This document shows, in pieces, positions 30,001 to 38,900 of a stretch of DNA of 64,000 bases (positions within the stretch are counted from its first letter, which is position 1; each line of letters opens with the position of its first letter). The position numbers and the translations under genes are program-made. Under the pieces are notes generated by a model. That model did not search any database and was not told the origin of the DNA. It worked only from the letters and a program-made list of their open reading frames with translations. Source of the DNA: Diplonema japonicum (Eukaryota; Euglenozoa; Diplonemea; Diplonemida; Diplonemidae). The stretch is from assembly GCA_964019335.1 (NCBI GenBank), contig OZ025664.1, forward strand, positions 372,001-436,000, given 5' to 3'.

Positions 30001-30514
30001 CCGTGGGCTCCTCTGTGATTCGGATCATCCAGAAAGAAGGAACCGGTCTAGGAAGCTTCTTCAAGGGCAAGGTCTTCAAGATGAAGCTTGACACCAGCGT
30101 CGACTGCGACTCCTTCCTCATTGTGCTGAGGAGGTTTCACCCTGAAATCCCTGTCTACGCCAACATCGAGAACATGACACTCCGCCCAGTGGACGTCATG
30201 TTGATGCGGCAGTTGGACAAACACATGGACACTACAATGATCACCAATAATGAAGATCATCAAGCTGTGGAGGAAATAAGAACATATGAGTATGGATTTT
30301 TTTTTGGGGAGGAGAAAAAAAAAAAAAAAATCGTAGTCCTTGGGGAGGCCATCCGTCTGGTGATGATGCTGCGGGTGATTCTAATGAGCAGAACACCAAC
30401 ACAAACAACAATGCATCAAGCCCTCAAGGCGGAGGTGCTCAAAAGGCACCCCGCGCGCAAGGGTTGTCACAGCAGCAGAAACGAAGCTGTTGTGAATGCT
30501 GTTCCGTAATGTAG
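1..30514 (+). CDS. VPS13-like: Giant VPS13-family bridge-like lipid transfer protein (5' partial, 4 exons)
   Basis: Exons 1-29444, 29479-29660, 29713-30289 and 30337-30514 join in frame to at least 10,126 residues; the frame is open at base 1, so the start and the chorein N terminus are upstream. Family proteins form long grooved rods that move lipids between membranes at contact sites. Seen: a VWWRHA motif near residue 461 (VPS13 WWxYA type) with a following YIKMYKR segment; related WQYA-like segments near 9140; an SHR-BD/VAB-like region, C2 domain, DUF1162-like segment and the classic VPS13 C-terminal GNP..P.EG..GP.E..GxxxG series, then a PH-like domain. Extra inserts include a beta-trefoil/fascin-like stretch (12340-12640), KOW/Tudor-like pieces (7440-7600, 15690-15860, 27950-28115), Cys-rich zinc-site candidates, a PDZ-like and an SPRY-like domain. 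Usual VPS13 length is 3,100-4,400 residues; very large forms are known in apicomplexans. Family call is firm; the insert domains are by eye. Confidence 0.93.
17140..17295 (+). other. Cys-rich, possible zinc-binding segment in the VPS13-like protein
   Basis: Two clusters, CQCAEC and CTCTTC, about 45 residues apart (residues 5713-5765), are spaced like paired metal ligands. No named finger fits well. Metal binding is inferred from cysteine spacing only. Confidence 0.4.
18247..18363 (+). other. B-box/zinc-finger-like segment in the VPS13-like protein
   Basis: Residues about 6083-6121 carry CDNC, CSVC, C, then CEECDERLH, a C/H ligand series like B-box or ZZ fingers. A short helical UBA-like stretch follows (18420-18490). 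Such modules are not part of standard VPS13 proteins, so this may be a protein-recruitment insert. Confidence 0.45.
20070..20320 (+). other. PDZ-like domain in the VPS13-like protein
   Basis: Around residues 6690-6770 the order is a carrier strand, then LESISPNSIASALLQRYAGL, then RLVKINGLAI, a helix VDEICKPL and a final strand LVLRFEPW. This matches the PDZ fold order (V..V.pgs.A...G....G..iv.VNG). The peptide-binding carboxylate loop is not obvious, so ligand binding is uncertain. Confidence 0.5.
24270..24710 (+). other. SPRY/concanavalin-like domain in the VPS13-like protein
   Basis: Residues about 8090-8236 alternate short strands with an ALIGLVDNNGSR turn, a VKMLVEPSQLKVRFCVSDG strand pair and a TPTVWG segment near the end. 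That resembles the lipid/protein-binding SPRY insert seen in some VPS13 proteins (VPS13D and VPS13A/C carry varied inserts). Assigned by pattern only. Confidence 0.4.
26150..27300 (+). other. SHR-BD / VPS13 adaptor-binding region
   Basis: The motif IQLWTPFWIINRTPMSISMR near 26195-26254 is the recurring VPS13/SHR-BD start, followed by repeated beta-rich units and a VRIINQTWDPVHV repeat near 27025. In yeast Vps13 this region binds organelle adaptors. Confidence 0.75.
27418..27855 (+). other. C2 domain in the VPS13-like protein
   Basis: Residues about 9140-9285 read LLKVNVLKAYRLVAADV, then SDPFCIVNLG, STNPEWNDEW, LSIQVFDKDK and NDFLGQVVI, the classic C2 order. Acidic residues sit at the usual calcium-loop places (D of SDPF, D.D in VFDKDK, ND of NDFLG), so calcium or phospholipid binding is plausible. 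Confidence 0.9.
28330..29655 (+). other. VPS13 C-terminal (DUF1162 and ATG2-like) region
   Basis: It holds HRREVMYVQVQSLSMYYLV, a VQVDNTLGNCTFPV segment (the QIDNQL..PV box), GNPARAVDKVKQGTNDLVTR, GPRELVEGVFSGTTSFL and, across intron 1, VFDGISGVVRQPFQGAVDEG and GFVKGVGKGVVG. These are diagnostic for VPS13; the amphipathic helices bind membranes. Confidence 0.92.
29445..29478 (+). other. Intron 1 of the VPS13-like gene (34 nt)
   Basis: GTATGT...AACAG, phase 2. Removal joins RFLAM to SVFDGISGVV, restoring the family's C-terminal motif. Shortest intron placed in the window. Confidence 0.88.
29661..29712 (+). other. Intron 2 of the VPS13-like gene (52 nt)
   Basis: GTATGG...AACAG, phase 1, mostly A runs. 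Removal leads into RCREPRVL, the counterpart of the VPS13 RxRPPR box before the PH-like domain. Confidence 0.85.
30290..30336 (+). other. Intron 3 of the VPS13-like gene (47 nt)
   Basis: GTATGG...CGTAG with a T run and a 16-base A run. Phase 2; removal opens a frame of low complexity ending CCECCSVM, stop TAG at 30512. No homology supports the last exon, only the donor, the acceptor and the open frame. Confidence 0.72.
30479..30511 (+). other. Candidate prenylation/palmitoylation tail (KRSCCECCSVM)
   Basis: After splicing 30290-30336, the last eleven codons give basic residues, paired cysteines and a terminal CSVM, which fits a CaaX box with Met at X (a farnesyl-type ending; lamin A ends CSIM). 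Upstream cysteines could be acylated. It depends on the third intron being removed; without splicing the tail is unrelated. Confidence 0.6.
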
Positions 30515-31315
30515 TTTGTTCCCCCCCCCCCTCCCCCCCCCTAATCAAAAGTTTTTTTTTCTACGCGTTGCTTAACTCTCTCTCTCTCTCTCCCCCCCAG
30601 CGATTTTTTTGTTCCTTTTCTGGTGGTCGTTGCTAGCACTTCTCTTCTCCCCAATCACCATGTTTTTTTTTCTTTCTTCTTTCTTTGGGGGATCGAATCC
30701 GTCAAAATTGGCAATTTTTGTATTAGGAAAAAAAAAAATAGAGAGAAGAACAAAAAAAAAAAAAAAAAGAAATGCCATGTACTAAAAGACTAACAGCGTA
30801 GTTGATATACTACAGCCCCCTTCTTTCTTTCTTTTTGAGATTAACCGTACCGCAGTAACAAGCAACAAAGCGTAGCTCCCCCCCCCCCCCCCCCCCTTAT
30901 TTGCATTGGGACCAATCCCTGTGGCTAGCGAGCGCAAAAAGAAATATTCTTAACCTTAACATGGGGGGATTTCCAAATAGGGGGTCAAGTTGACCCTCCT
31001 GTTTAGGAATTAGCGTCAGTTTCTTTCCCCCCGTTTTCCATCATAGTGATTTTCTTTTTTTTTTTTTTTTTGTCCCCTGACGAACGGCGGGGAACACCCT
31101 CCTCTTCCCTCCCCCCTCTTGTACTCAAAGCCCCCCCGTTTTATTCTTTTTCAATCCCCCAAAAAAGAATTGGGGTGAAAAAAAAAAAAAAGAAGAAGAA
31201 GAAAAGAAACAACAATGCAGAGTAGAAACAAAGGGAGTGGGGGGGGGGGAGGGGGAGGAGAGGGGGCAAACAAGGCGTTAACAAAAAAAAAAGAAGAAGA
31301 AAAAAAGAAAAGGAA
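30515..31315 (+). other. Intergenic, homopolymer-rich, no gene seen
   Basis: Runs of C (30523-30541 and about 30878-30896), T and A dominate. The only non-repetitive stretch is about 30900-31020, which contains a near-perfect inverted repeat GGGTCAAGTTGACCC at 30982-30996. The A/G-rich leader of the next gene occupies the last ~120 bases. Confidence 0.7.
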
Positions 31316-32071
31316 ATGGCCAAATCCAGGGCGGACTTTCTGCAGGAAATGGGGCTGAATGAGGAAGACCTTGCACCCCCGACACAAATCGAACGAATGG
31401 TATGAGAAAAAAAAAATAAAAAAAAAAAAATCATAGAATTCATCTGGTGGGGTTGACGACGCACTGATACGGAGCACTCCCCTGTACGATACTGGTTTAT
31501 TGGAATCCTTGTATGTGTAGGTGTCTTCCTTCTCTATATGCCCCACAGAAAAGCAGAACAATTTTCCATTCTAAACCCAGAAGACAAAGGTGCCCAGGTG
31601 GAGGGTGTCGAGCTTACCGGAAATGCGTATCTTAAGCAAGAGCTGGACCGGTTCAGGCTGTCAAGGGTAGCTAGTGATACAACGCCACAGCCAGAACCAG
31701 ACACAAACACTACCCTACCCCCACTGGTCTCTGAAACACCTAACTATCAGCAGATGGGTTATGACGCAAGTGTAGGTAAGACCTACCGGGACGACCTCCT
31801 CAAGAGCTTCAGGTTGCGAAAGGAGAAAGGGCTTACAACGTCAGAAGGGGAAGTTATAGAGGCTGCGATCGAGACACGGCATCCCATGGAGGAAGATGCT
31901 AAGGAAGACAGAGAACCTTTGGAACCAGATTCAAACGAGTTGAAGGGCCCCGACGTGCACCCTATGGAAAAGGAGAAGTCGGACGCCGAACGAAACCAAG
32001 AAAAGCAGGAACAAGCCGACCAGCAACAGAAGCAACAAAATCAAGAGGTTGAAAGTCAGAGTGCTGAGTGA
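31316..32071 (+). CDS. Unknown 226-residue protein, 3 exons
   Basis: Exons 31316-31399, 31437-31510 and 31549-32071 join to 226 residues from an ATG after an A-rich leader. Without the two introns the N terminus is broken by stops. The N-terminal half is mixed charged (MAKSRADFLQEMG..., GVELTGNAYLKQELDRFRLS) with a Pro/Thr-rich middle; the last 70 residues are strongly acidic and Glu/Gln/Lys-rich, likely disordered or coiled-coil. No signal peptide or membrane segment. I do not recognise the family. It ends 191 bases before the centrin gene. Confidence 0.75.
31400..31436 (+). other. Intron 1 of the 226-residue protein gene (37 nt)
   Basis: GTATGA, A runs, ATCATAG; phase 0. Joins TQIERM to NSSGGVDDAL. 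Confidence 0.75.
31511..31548 (+). other. Intron 2 of the 226-residue protein gene (38 nt)
   Basis: GTATGT...CCCACAG, pyrimidine-rich, phase 2. Joins TGLLES-L to KAEQFSILNP; an in-frame TAG lies just inside the donor. Confidence 0.78.
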
Positions 32072-32262
32072 GAAGGGAAAGAGAAAAGAAGAAGAAAAAA
32101 AGAAATGTGTTTCCACACATTTTTTTTTTTTTGTGAATACAAAAGAAAAATAGTCTACTCCATTCTTGTACTTAACCATGTTTCTTTTTTCTTTTTTTCC
32201 CCCCCTCTTTGCAAACAAAACCAAAAAAAAAGTGAGGGGAAGAAAAGAAAAAAAAAAAGAAA

Positions 32263-32787
32263 ATGTCGGGGGACAGCGAAGCGAAAAAAAAAGCAGCGCA
32301 GAACAAACCATGCCCAAGCAGGATGCAAATGGATCTCACAGAGGAGCAAGAGGCGGATTTGAAGGAAGCGTTCAATCTGTTAGACAGCGAAGGCTACGGC
32401 ACGATCGACGCACGGGATTTGAAGGTGGCGTTGAGGGCCCTGGGGTACGAACCGCAAAAAGACAAAATGAAGAAAATCATTTCCGAAATCGACAAGGACA
32501 GCATGTCGGGCACGCTGCTCTACGAGGAGTTCAAGAGGATCATGACGGAAAAACTCTTCGACTACGAAAACGACGAGGAAATAAAAATCGCCTTCCCGCT
32601 CTTCACGGAAGGAAAGAGCAAATTCATCACCGTCGACGACTTGAAACGAGTTGCGTCTGAACTGGGCGAGACCTTAACAGAAGAAGTTTTCCAAGAAATG
32701 ATTCGAGAAGCTGACGTCCTCGATCACGACGGTGTGATCTCTGAAGAAGAGTTTCACAGAGTTATGAAGCGAGAAAACGCTTATTAA
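32263..32787 (+). CDS. Divergent centrin with degenerate EF-hand loops
   Basis: 174 residues, single exon. Centrins are calmodulin-like EF-hand proteins of basal bodies and contractile fibres. The backbone is clear: [70 protein letters not shown], a short lysine-rich N-terminal extension and a C-terminal aromatic (NAY). Loop chemistry is unusual: EF1 ([12 protein letters not shown]) ends in D rather than E; EF2 ([13 protein letters not shown]) and EF4 ([13 protein letters not shown]) each seem one residue too long; EF3 ([12 protein letters not shown]) lacks the first Asp. Calcium binding is therefore probably weak or lost at most sites. Start chosen at the ATG after the A-run leader. Confidence 0.9.
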   Translation: MSGDSEAKKKAAQNKPCPSRMQMDLTEEQEADLKEAFNLLDSEGYGTIDARDLKVALRALGYEPQKDKMKKIISEIDKDSMSGTLLYEEFKRIMTEKLFDYENDEEIKIAFPLFTEGKSKFITVDDLKRVASELGETLTEEVFQEMIREADVLDHDGVISEEEFHRVMKRENAY

Positions 32788-32910
32788 AATTTTAAAAAAA
32801 AAAAAAAAATGTAAATTAAAACATTTCATTTCCCCTATTTTTTTTATTGCCCCCATCGTACAAAACCCACACATTGCAAACAAAAAAAAAAAAAAACAAG
32901 GAGAGGGGAT

Positions 32911-35900
32911 ATGGGTGGGGCAACCTTGCACATTGCCATTGTCTTGTTGGCGGTGCTGTCGAGCTCGGTTCACGGCAAGACGCGAACAGACTGTTTGCCG
33001 GAGAGGTACCAGCCGAGCAATGTGACCATCACGAAAGGGATCAAAAAAAAACCGGAGCTGTACGTAAACGGTGAACTGTTTGAAGTAAAGGGCATTGGGT
33101 ACTCCCCCATCCCACCAGGGAAGAACACTCTGAACGAACAGTTCGATTTCTTCACCTCAGACAGAGACTACATCTGGAAACGAGACGTCCCCATCATCGC
33201 CAACATGGGCGCTAATGTCATCAGAACATGGTCATGGGACGCGACGCTGGACCACACAGCGTTTCTCAATCTCTGCCACCACCATGGGCTGAAAGTTTTG
33301 ATCCCGTTCGGTGTCACCCCTATCGAGTACCCTGACCTAGCTGACCCCGCAACACGTCACCAGCTTATGACAGATTGGAAAGCGTTTATCCATAAAGTAC
33401 GCAACCACCCAGCCCTGTTCGGTTACATGATAGGTAACGAGCTTAACGAAGCCTACGCAGGCCAGTTCGAAGAGCTCTTCTCAGCCGTGAACGCGATGGT
33501 CGCCCTTCGTGATGAGTACGATTCGAAAAAGCACCCCATCACCCTCCCCTTCAGCGACAACAACTTCATGGAGGACCTCGTCGAGAAGTACTACCCCTGG
33601 CTCAACATCGACTTCTGGAGCCTTCAGATCTACCGTGATGCCATCAACATCGATTCCGTGTCGTCTGAATATTCCGAGCTCTTCCTTGAGCCCGACTTGA
33701 TGTCGGTCAAGAAGGGCATGTTCCACCAGCTTCCCATCAAACCCCTCATCTTCACCGAGTATGGTATTGACGCGCTTGACGGCGACACTTGTGAGTCGTG
33801 GAACAGATCGTGCACTACGAAGGAAGTGACACGTCTCATGCTCAGCGACACGCCTGTCTCGCAAAACGAGACCAAGCAAGCCCTCGGATTCTGCAATAGG
33901 TACTCTGCCATCAGGAACGGCACCTACAACACCTCTGCATACGTTAACGGTGGCGTCATCATGGAGTACGTTGATGAGTGGTGGAAGGGGACCTTCCCCG
34001 ACGTGCGTCGCGAAGAGTGTCCCAACCAGCGAACCGACGTCCACACCTACTGCGCATCGAACATCAACAAACACAACAACAACACAAAAGCCGACTTTCT
34101 CCACGAGGAGTGGCTCGGTCTCTTCAGACAGATCCCCACCCTCGCCGACACCAACAAGCTTGTCGAAGACATGGACTACTGCATCCACCCACGTCTTGCG
34201 CAGTGCGTCATGGGGCTTGCTTTCGAGCTTAAAAGCAGTGCCGACCTTGACTGCATGGGCTTGGTGCTGCAATGCAACCAAACTTTCAACCAGCACCCTG
34301 TCCCGCAGTACTGCGCCACAAAAAAGACGCTTTGGAACAACTACATCATGATGTGGATCGTGCCGCCCATGCTGATTCTGATTGCTGTGATTGTCATCTT
34401 GCGTGTATACCTCAAGCGAGGGTGGAGGTCCCTGATGATGATGGACTACCAGCAACTGAACGACCACTCACCCGAACTCGAACCCGAGCAGGAAGGCCCC
34501 TCAGCCAACGAGCAAGGTGTGGGTGTAAACGGCGAAGCGGCGAAGTCTGCAAATCCCGACATCATCGACGTGTCGAAGAACGAACCCCGCTGCGACAACT
34601 TGCTAGGGGGCATCGACCCCAAGATCATCGAAAAGGAATGTAAAGTACTGGAAAATATCATCAACCAAGCCTTCTGGAAGTACACGGCAGCACGCAGCGA
34701 GGAAAGCACGTTCACCAAATGGGCGGAACCAAAGGTGAAGGGCGCCAACAGCGTCAACGTGGAACAGTTTTTCGAACAACATCTCAGAAATAAGCCCTGC
34801 CCGCACTTCGTGCTCGCACAGAAGAAGATATACCACGCTGTGTACGATCAGTTCTCGAGGCACATTATGGATACGAAGTTGAGTGACCGTACTGACAAGG
34901 ACGTAGAATGTAAAAGGTTGATGGGACGCGCAGTGCGTATAGTGTTCGAGAAGTACACAGAAGGATACTATCTGTACTTGGACAGGCCCAGTCCCGAGGA
35001 GAACGATGTGAAGAAGAGCATTGAGATCCTGTCTCTGTACATGCTGACCCAGCAGTGGTCGGGAACCATCAACCATGCTCCAGAGAAGATCTGCGAGCTG
35101 CTCAACTGGTCACTGCAGTACTTCGAGAACATCTCCAAAAAGGACGCTGTGATCCTGGATAGCAACTGCGAAAGACTAAAAAAGCGCTGGGAAGAACGCA
35201 CGGGTTGGGTAATCAACTACCACTATGGGTTGGTGGAGATCATCAGGACCTACTGTCTCAAGGTGCAGGAGGGGTTCTCCTTCGACGATATCAACAGCGA
35301 CTCGATCTACATTAGGAAGAGACTGATGAAACAGAACAAGGATGTAGGCAGCAAAAGCTCAAGCGATTTTCTGGAAACACCTTCCTGTTTGCAGTCCGAA
35401 ACAATCATCGGTACTGAGGGCGATCTGCTTCCCACGAAATCCAACATCCAAAACCGACGCTCTGCCATCCATGGAACGCACTTGGAGTACAACTCTGCAT
35501 GCCGACCAGAAGAAGTAGTAACAAGCTATAGTGCGAACCACTTCTTCAAATCGAGGCTGCCCGAAGGGAACACCGATGGAAAGTTCTTACCAAAGAACAT
35601 CGCGTTCCCTCAGAGGGGTGGTGTGTTCTCGCTTCTGCTGAACTACCAGTGGTTGATCAGGTACTTGGTGTGGCAGAACATGCTGGCGTCGGTAATGCAG
35701 CCCGAGACAGTGTCCACGCCGGAGTGCAAGCAGACGTTTGTCGTGAGCGGGTTGGGTATTGCCGATGCTACCATGTGCGCTGTTTTCTGTTTCTGCCACA
35801 GGATTACGTTGGGGAGGTTCAAGAGGAGACTGTTGTTCGAAACATTCTTCTACACAGGAAGCTGTATCATGGTGTGGATCACTTTTGTGTTCTCGGACTA

Positions 35901-38900
35901 CCTGAGTTTCGTGTGCCATTACCTTAACGGCAGCTGCCAAGGGAACAAAGGCCCCGACGTGCTGGGCTTTACTATTGACGTCCCGACGGTTTACCTTTTG
36001 ATTGCTGTTCTCCTCGCCATCATTGACGAGGTGCGGCTGTTTGCCTGGACGTACCAATCCAACGCCATCAAGGGACGCTTCAAGTCCATGGACCATTACC
36101 GCTCCGTCCGCATAGGCTACGCAATCTGCTGCATAACCGGGATAGTCATCTTCATCATCCTCAAAGCGTCTTCCTTTTACTCAGTATGAAAACATTAGGA
36201 AAAGGAAAAAGAAAAAACTCAAAATAATCAGTTCAACGCCTGGAGCTGGTGGCCGCACATGGACAGCGACCTGCTAGTCATCATTCTTCCGATTGGGTGT
36301 CTTGCGGGCGGGCATTGCCTTTCGAGGGTGCTCCCGAAGTGCTCGTCGACGTACCACCGCAGTGCTAGAAATGATTTGGAGATCAAGGAAGAGTCGCGTT
36401 ACGTGGTATGCAATGGAAAGAAACGAGAACAATCAAACAGGCACTGAACATTGTGTTCTGGGGCATGTTCTTCGCGCTCAACTGGATGCTGGCGTTCTAC
36501 GTCCTGATACCTGCTGTTAACAACATAGGGTTGGATATCTGTGACTGTTCCGACGCAGAGTATAGCTTGGACCAGACACAAGTCGAGAACTGCAAGGGAA
36601 AGGTGAAGTTGATGTGTGATGTGGGCGTCATCTTTGTCTGGATTAGCGCATACCTCGTGTCGTTCGTTTTCCTCTACGCGGTGTTCGTGACACTGCTACT
36701 CTTGTTCGGCATAGCGAGGGCAAAGTACATCCGTGTAGGGAACGTTCAGGACTGGAACGATGTAGAGAGGTTCTGGGGGACTATTCTGAAGAGGTCACTA
36801 CCCGAGGTTTCTAAGTCGCTTACACCGCTTGAACCTACACCGCAGCAGATCAAAAACGGAGACTACGTGACTGACGACAGGTTCGTGATGAACGAGGGGC
36901 TGTCTCTGCATCAGTCCACAGTATGGAACTGTTTAGTAGACTCCTTGTACCGTGACGATCTGTTGTCTTCAGACGAGATGGACGCGCTAAAGGTGTCCAT
37001 CAAGACGGACCTCGAGTCCCGCCAGCTTGTCCCGAACTTCAGACTCAAACCCCGTTCCAAAGAAGCGCAGCGCCGTGTCATCTCCTACATGTGGGGCCTC
37101 GAGTCCCTTGCTGCTCACGACGGCCACCATGAGAAAGCCATTCTCAAAGGCGGCGACTTCACATCAGGCCTGCGCAAGTCGCATCGTGTCTACGCCATGC
37201 CCTCCTTCACTACGATCGTCCCTATTTACAACGAGGCCATCTTGCTGTCGAGAGAGAACATCAAAAGGATGCGCGACCACGGCAAGTCGGCTAAAAGGAT
37301 CACCGAGCTTGAATACCTTGCGTTAGTCTACTCCGCTGAGTGGCAGAACTTCGCCCAGAAGATGGACAACAAGCACTCCGGTTCCTGGATCCTCGACAAG
37401 AAACAAAAGGAAAACCTTGCGAACGAGCTGCTCCACGCCTTCATCGGCCAGGAGCACCCCAAGCCCCTTGAAGACAAGAAGGATGCCCAACTGATCAGGG
37501 ATATCGAGCTGTGGGCTTCTATGAGGGGCCAAACCTTGGCGAGGACCATCAAAGGCCTGTGTAACATCAGGCTGGGGATCGAACAGCTGTGTGTTCTGGA
37601 GGAACCAGACATGACCCCAAGGCAGATCATGATGCTTGTCGCCAGGAAGTACCAGATACTCATCTCACATCAGACGTTCAACTTGTCACTGGTTGGGCAA
37701 AACGACGGGAAACTGTCGCAACAAGAAAACGCCCTCGTGCACATGTTCCGCACAGAGAAGTATTTGGAAGTGGTAACAAACGATGACACGGTGTTCCAGT
37801 CGCACTGTTTGAAGCTGAGGGACGTGCTCTTGTACCCGCCAAAGGAGAACGACATACGTCACAGGGACCCGCGGAAGACAATGGAAGCTATTGAAAACGA
37901 AACAGCGAAGTTGCAAACGAAAATCAACTTGCAATTTGACACTTTAATGAAATGGTACGGCAACAAGTCCACAGTATTGCCTGAGGGTACTATGGTCAGG
38001 ATGAACAACACTGGCACGTGGGAGAAGAAAAACCAGAAAGACATCGGCCGCCCTGACATGAAGAAACTCTTCGGCGGGAAGTGGCAAGAGGGTGTTGTCA
38101 TGAAGTTCACACCGGCACCAGTTGTCTCAGAGCTTCGTAAGTTCACACCCGACGAACTGCAAAGCGTGCAGGAAAGCAGAAGGCTTTCACCGTCCCTCGA
38201 CACGGCGAAGAAGCTACAGCTGCTCGGGTTAGAGGTGTGCCCTAGTGACAATGGGGTGCTTGTGAAGCGCGACACAGGAATCGTCTTTTCCTTCAATGTC
38301 ACAGGCTACACCCTAACCAAGTACGAGATCAAAATGGAAAACACGAACACTACCGTGAAGAACGAACCGACCACTGACAACTTCCTTGAAGCCATGTGCG
38401 ACACGGGCAAAGAGGTGAGCTTCACCTTCACGAGGATCCCCGGCTGGGGGGATTCGAATATGGGGAAGTACGAAATTAAACTGGACAACGGCGACACGCA
38501 GAAAGACGTGTTGTTCGACCGTGTCGAGCCCTTCCCGTGGACGTGCCAGACAGTGCAACGTGTGTCGCCGCTTAAGATCGGTGAGGGCAAAGCGGAGAAC
38601 CAAATCCACGCGCTTCCGTTCGCAAGGGGCGACGTGCTTCAAGCAATGGACATGAACCAGTACGCCACATCGGACCAGGGCATGAAGATTCCATTTCTGC
38701 TGAACGACTTCTTCTCAACCCCAGACGAAAAGACGCTCTCTGCTTGCATGAACGGTGACGACGGTTGGGACCACAACATCCTCATCCCGCCTTTTAGGAT
38801 CGTCGGTTTTCCCGAAAACTGTTACACAAGGGATCTTTCTATGGTAGGGGAACTGATGGGTGCTGCTGAATGGTGCTTCGTCACTATCAACCAACGTGTG

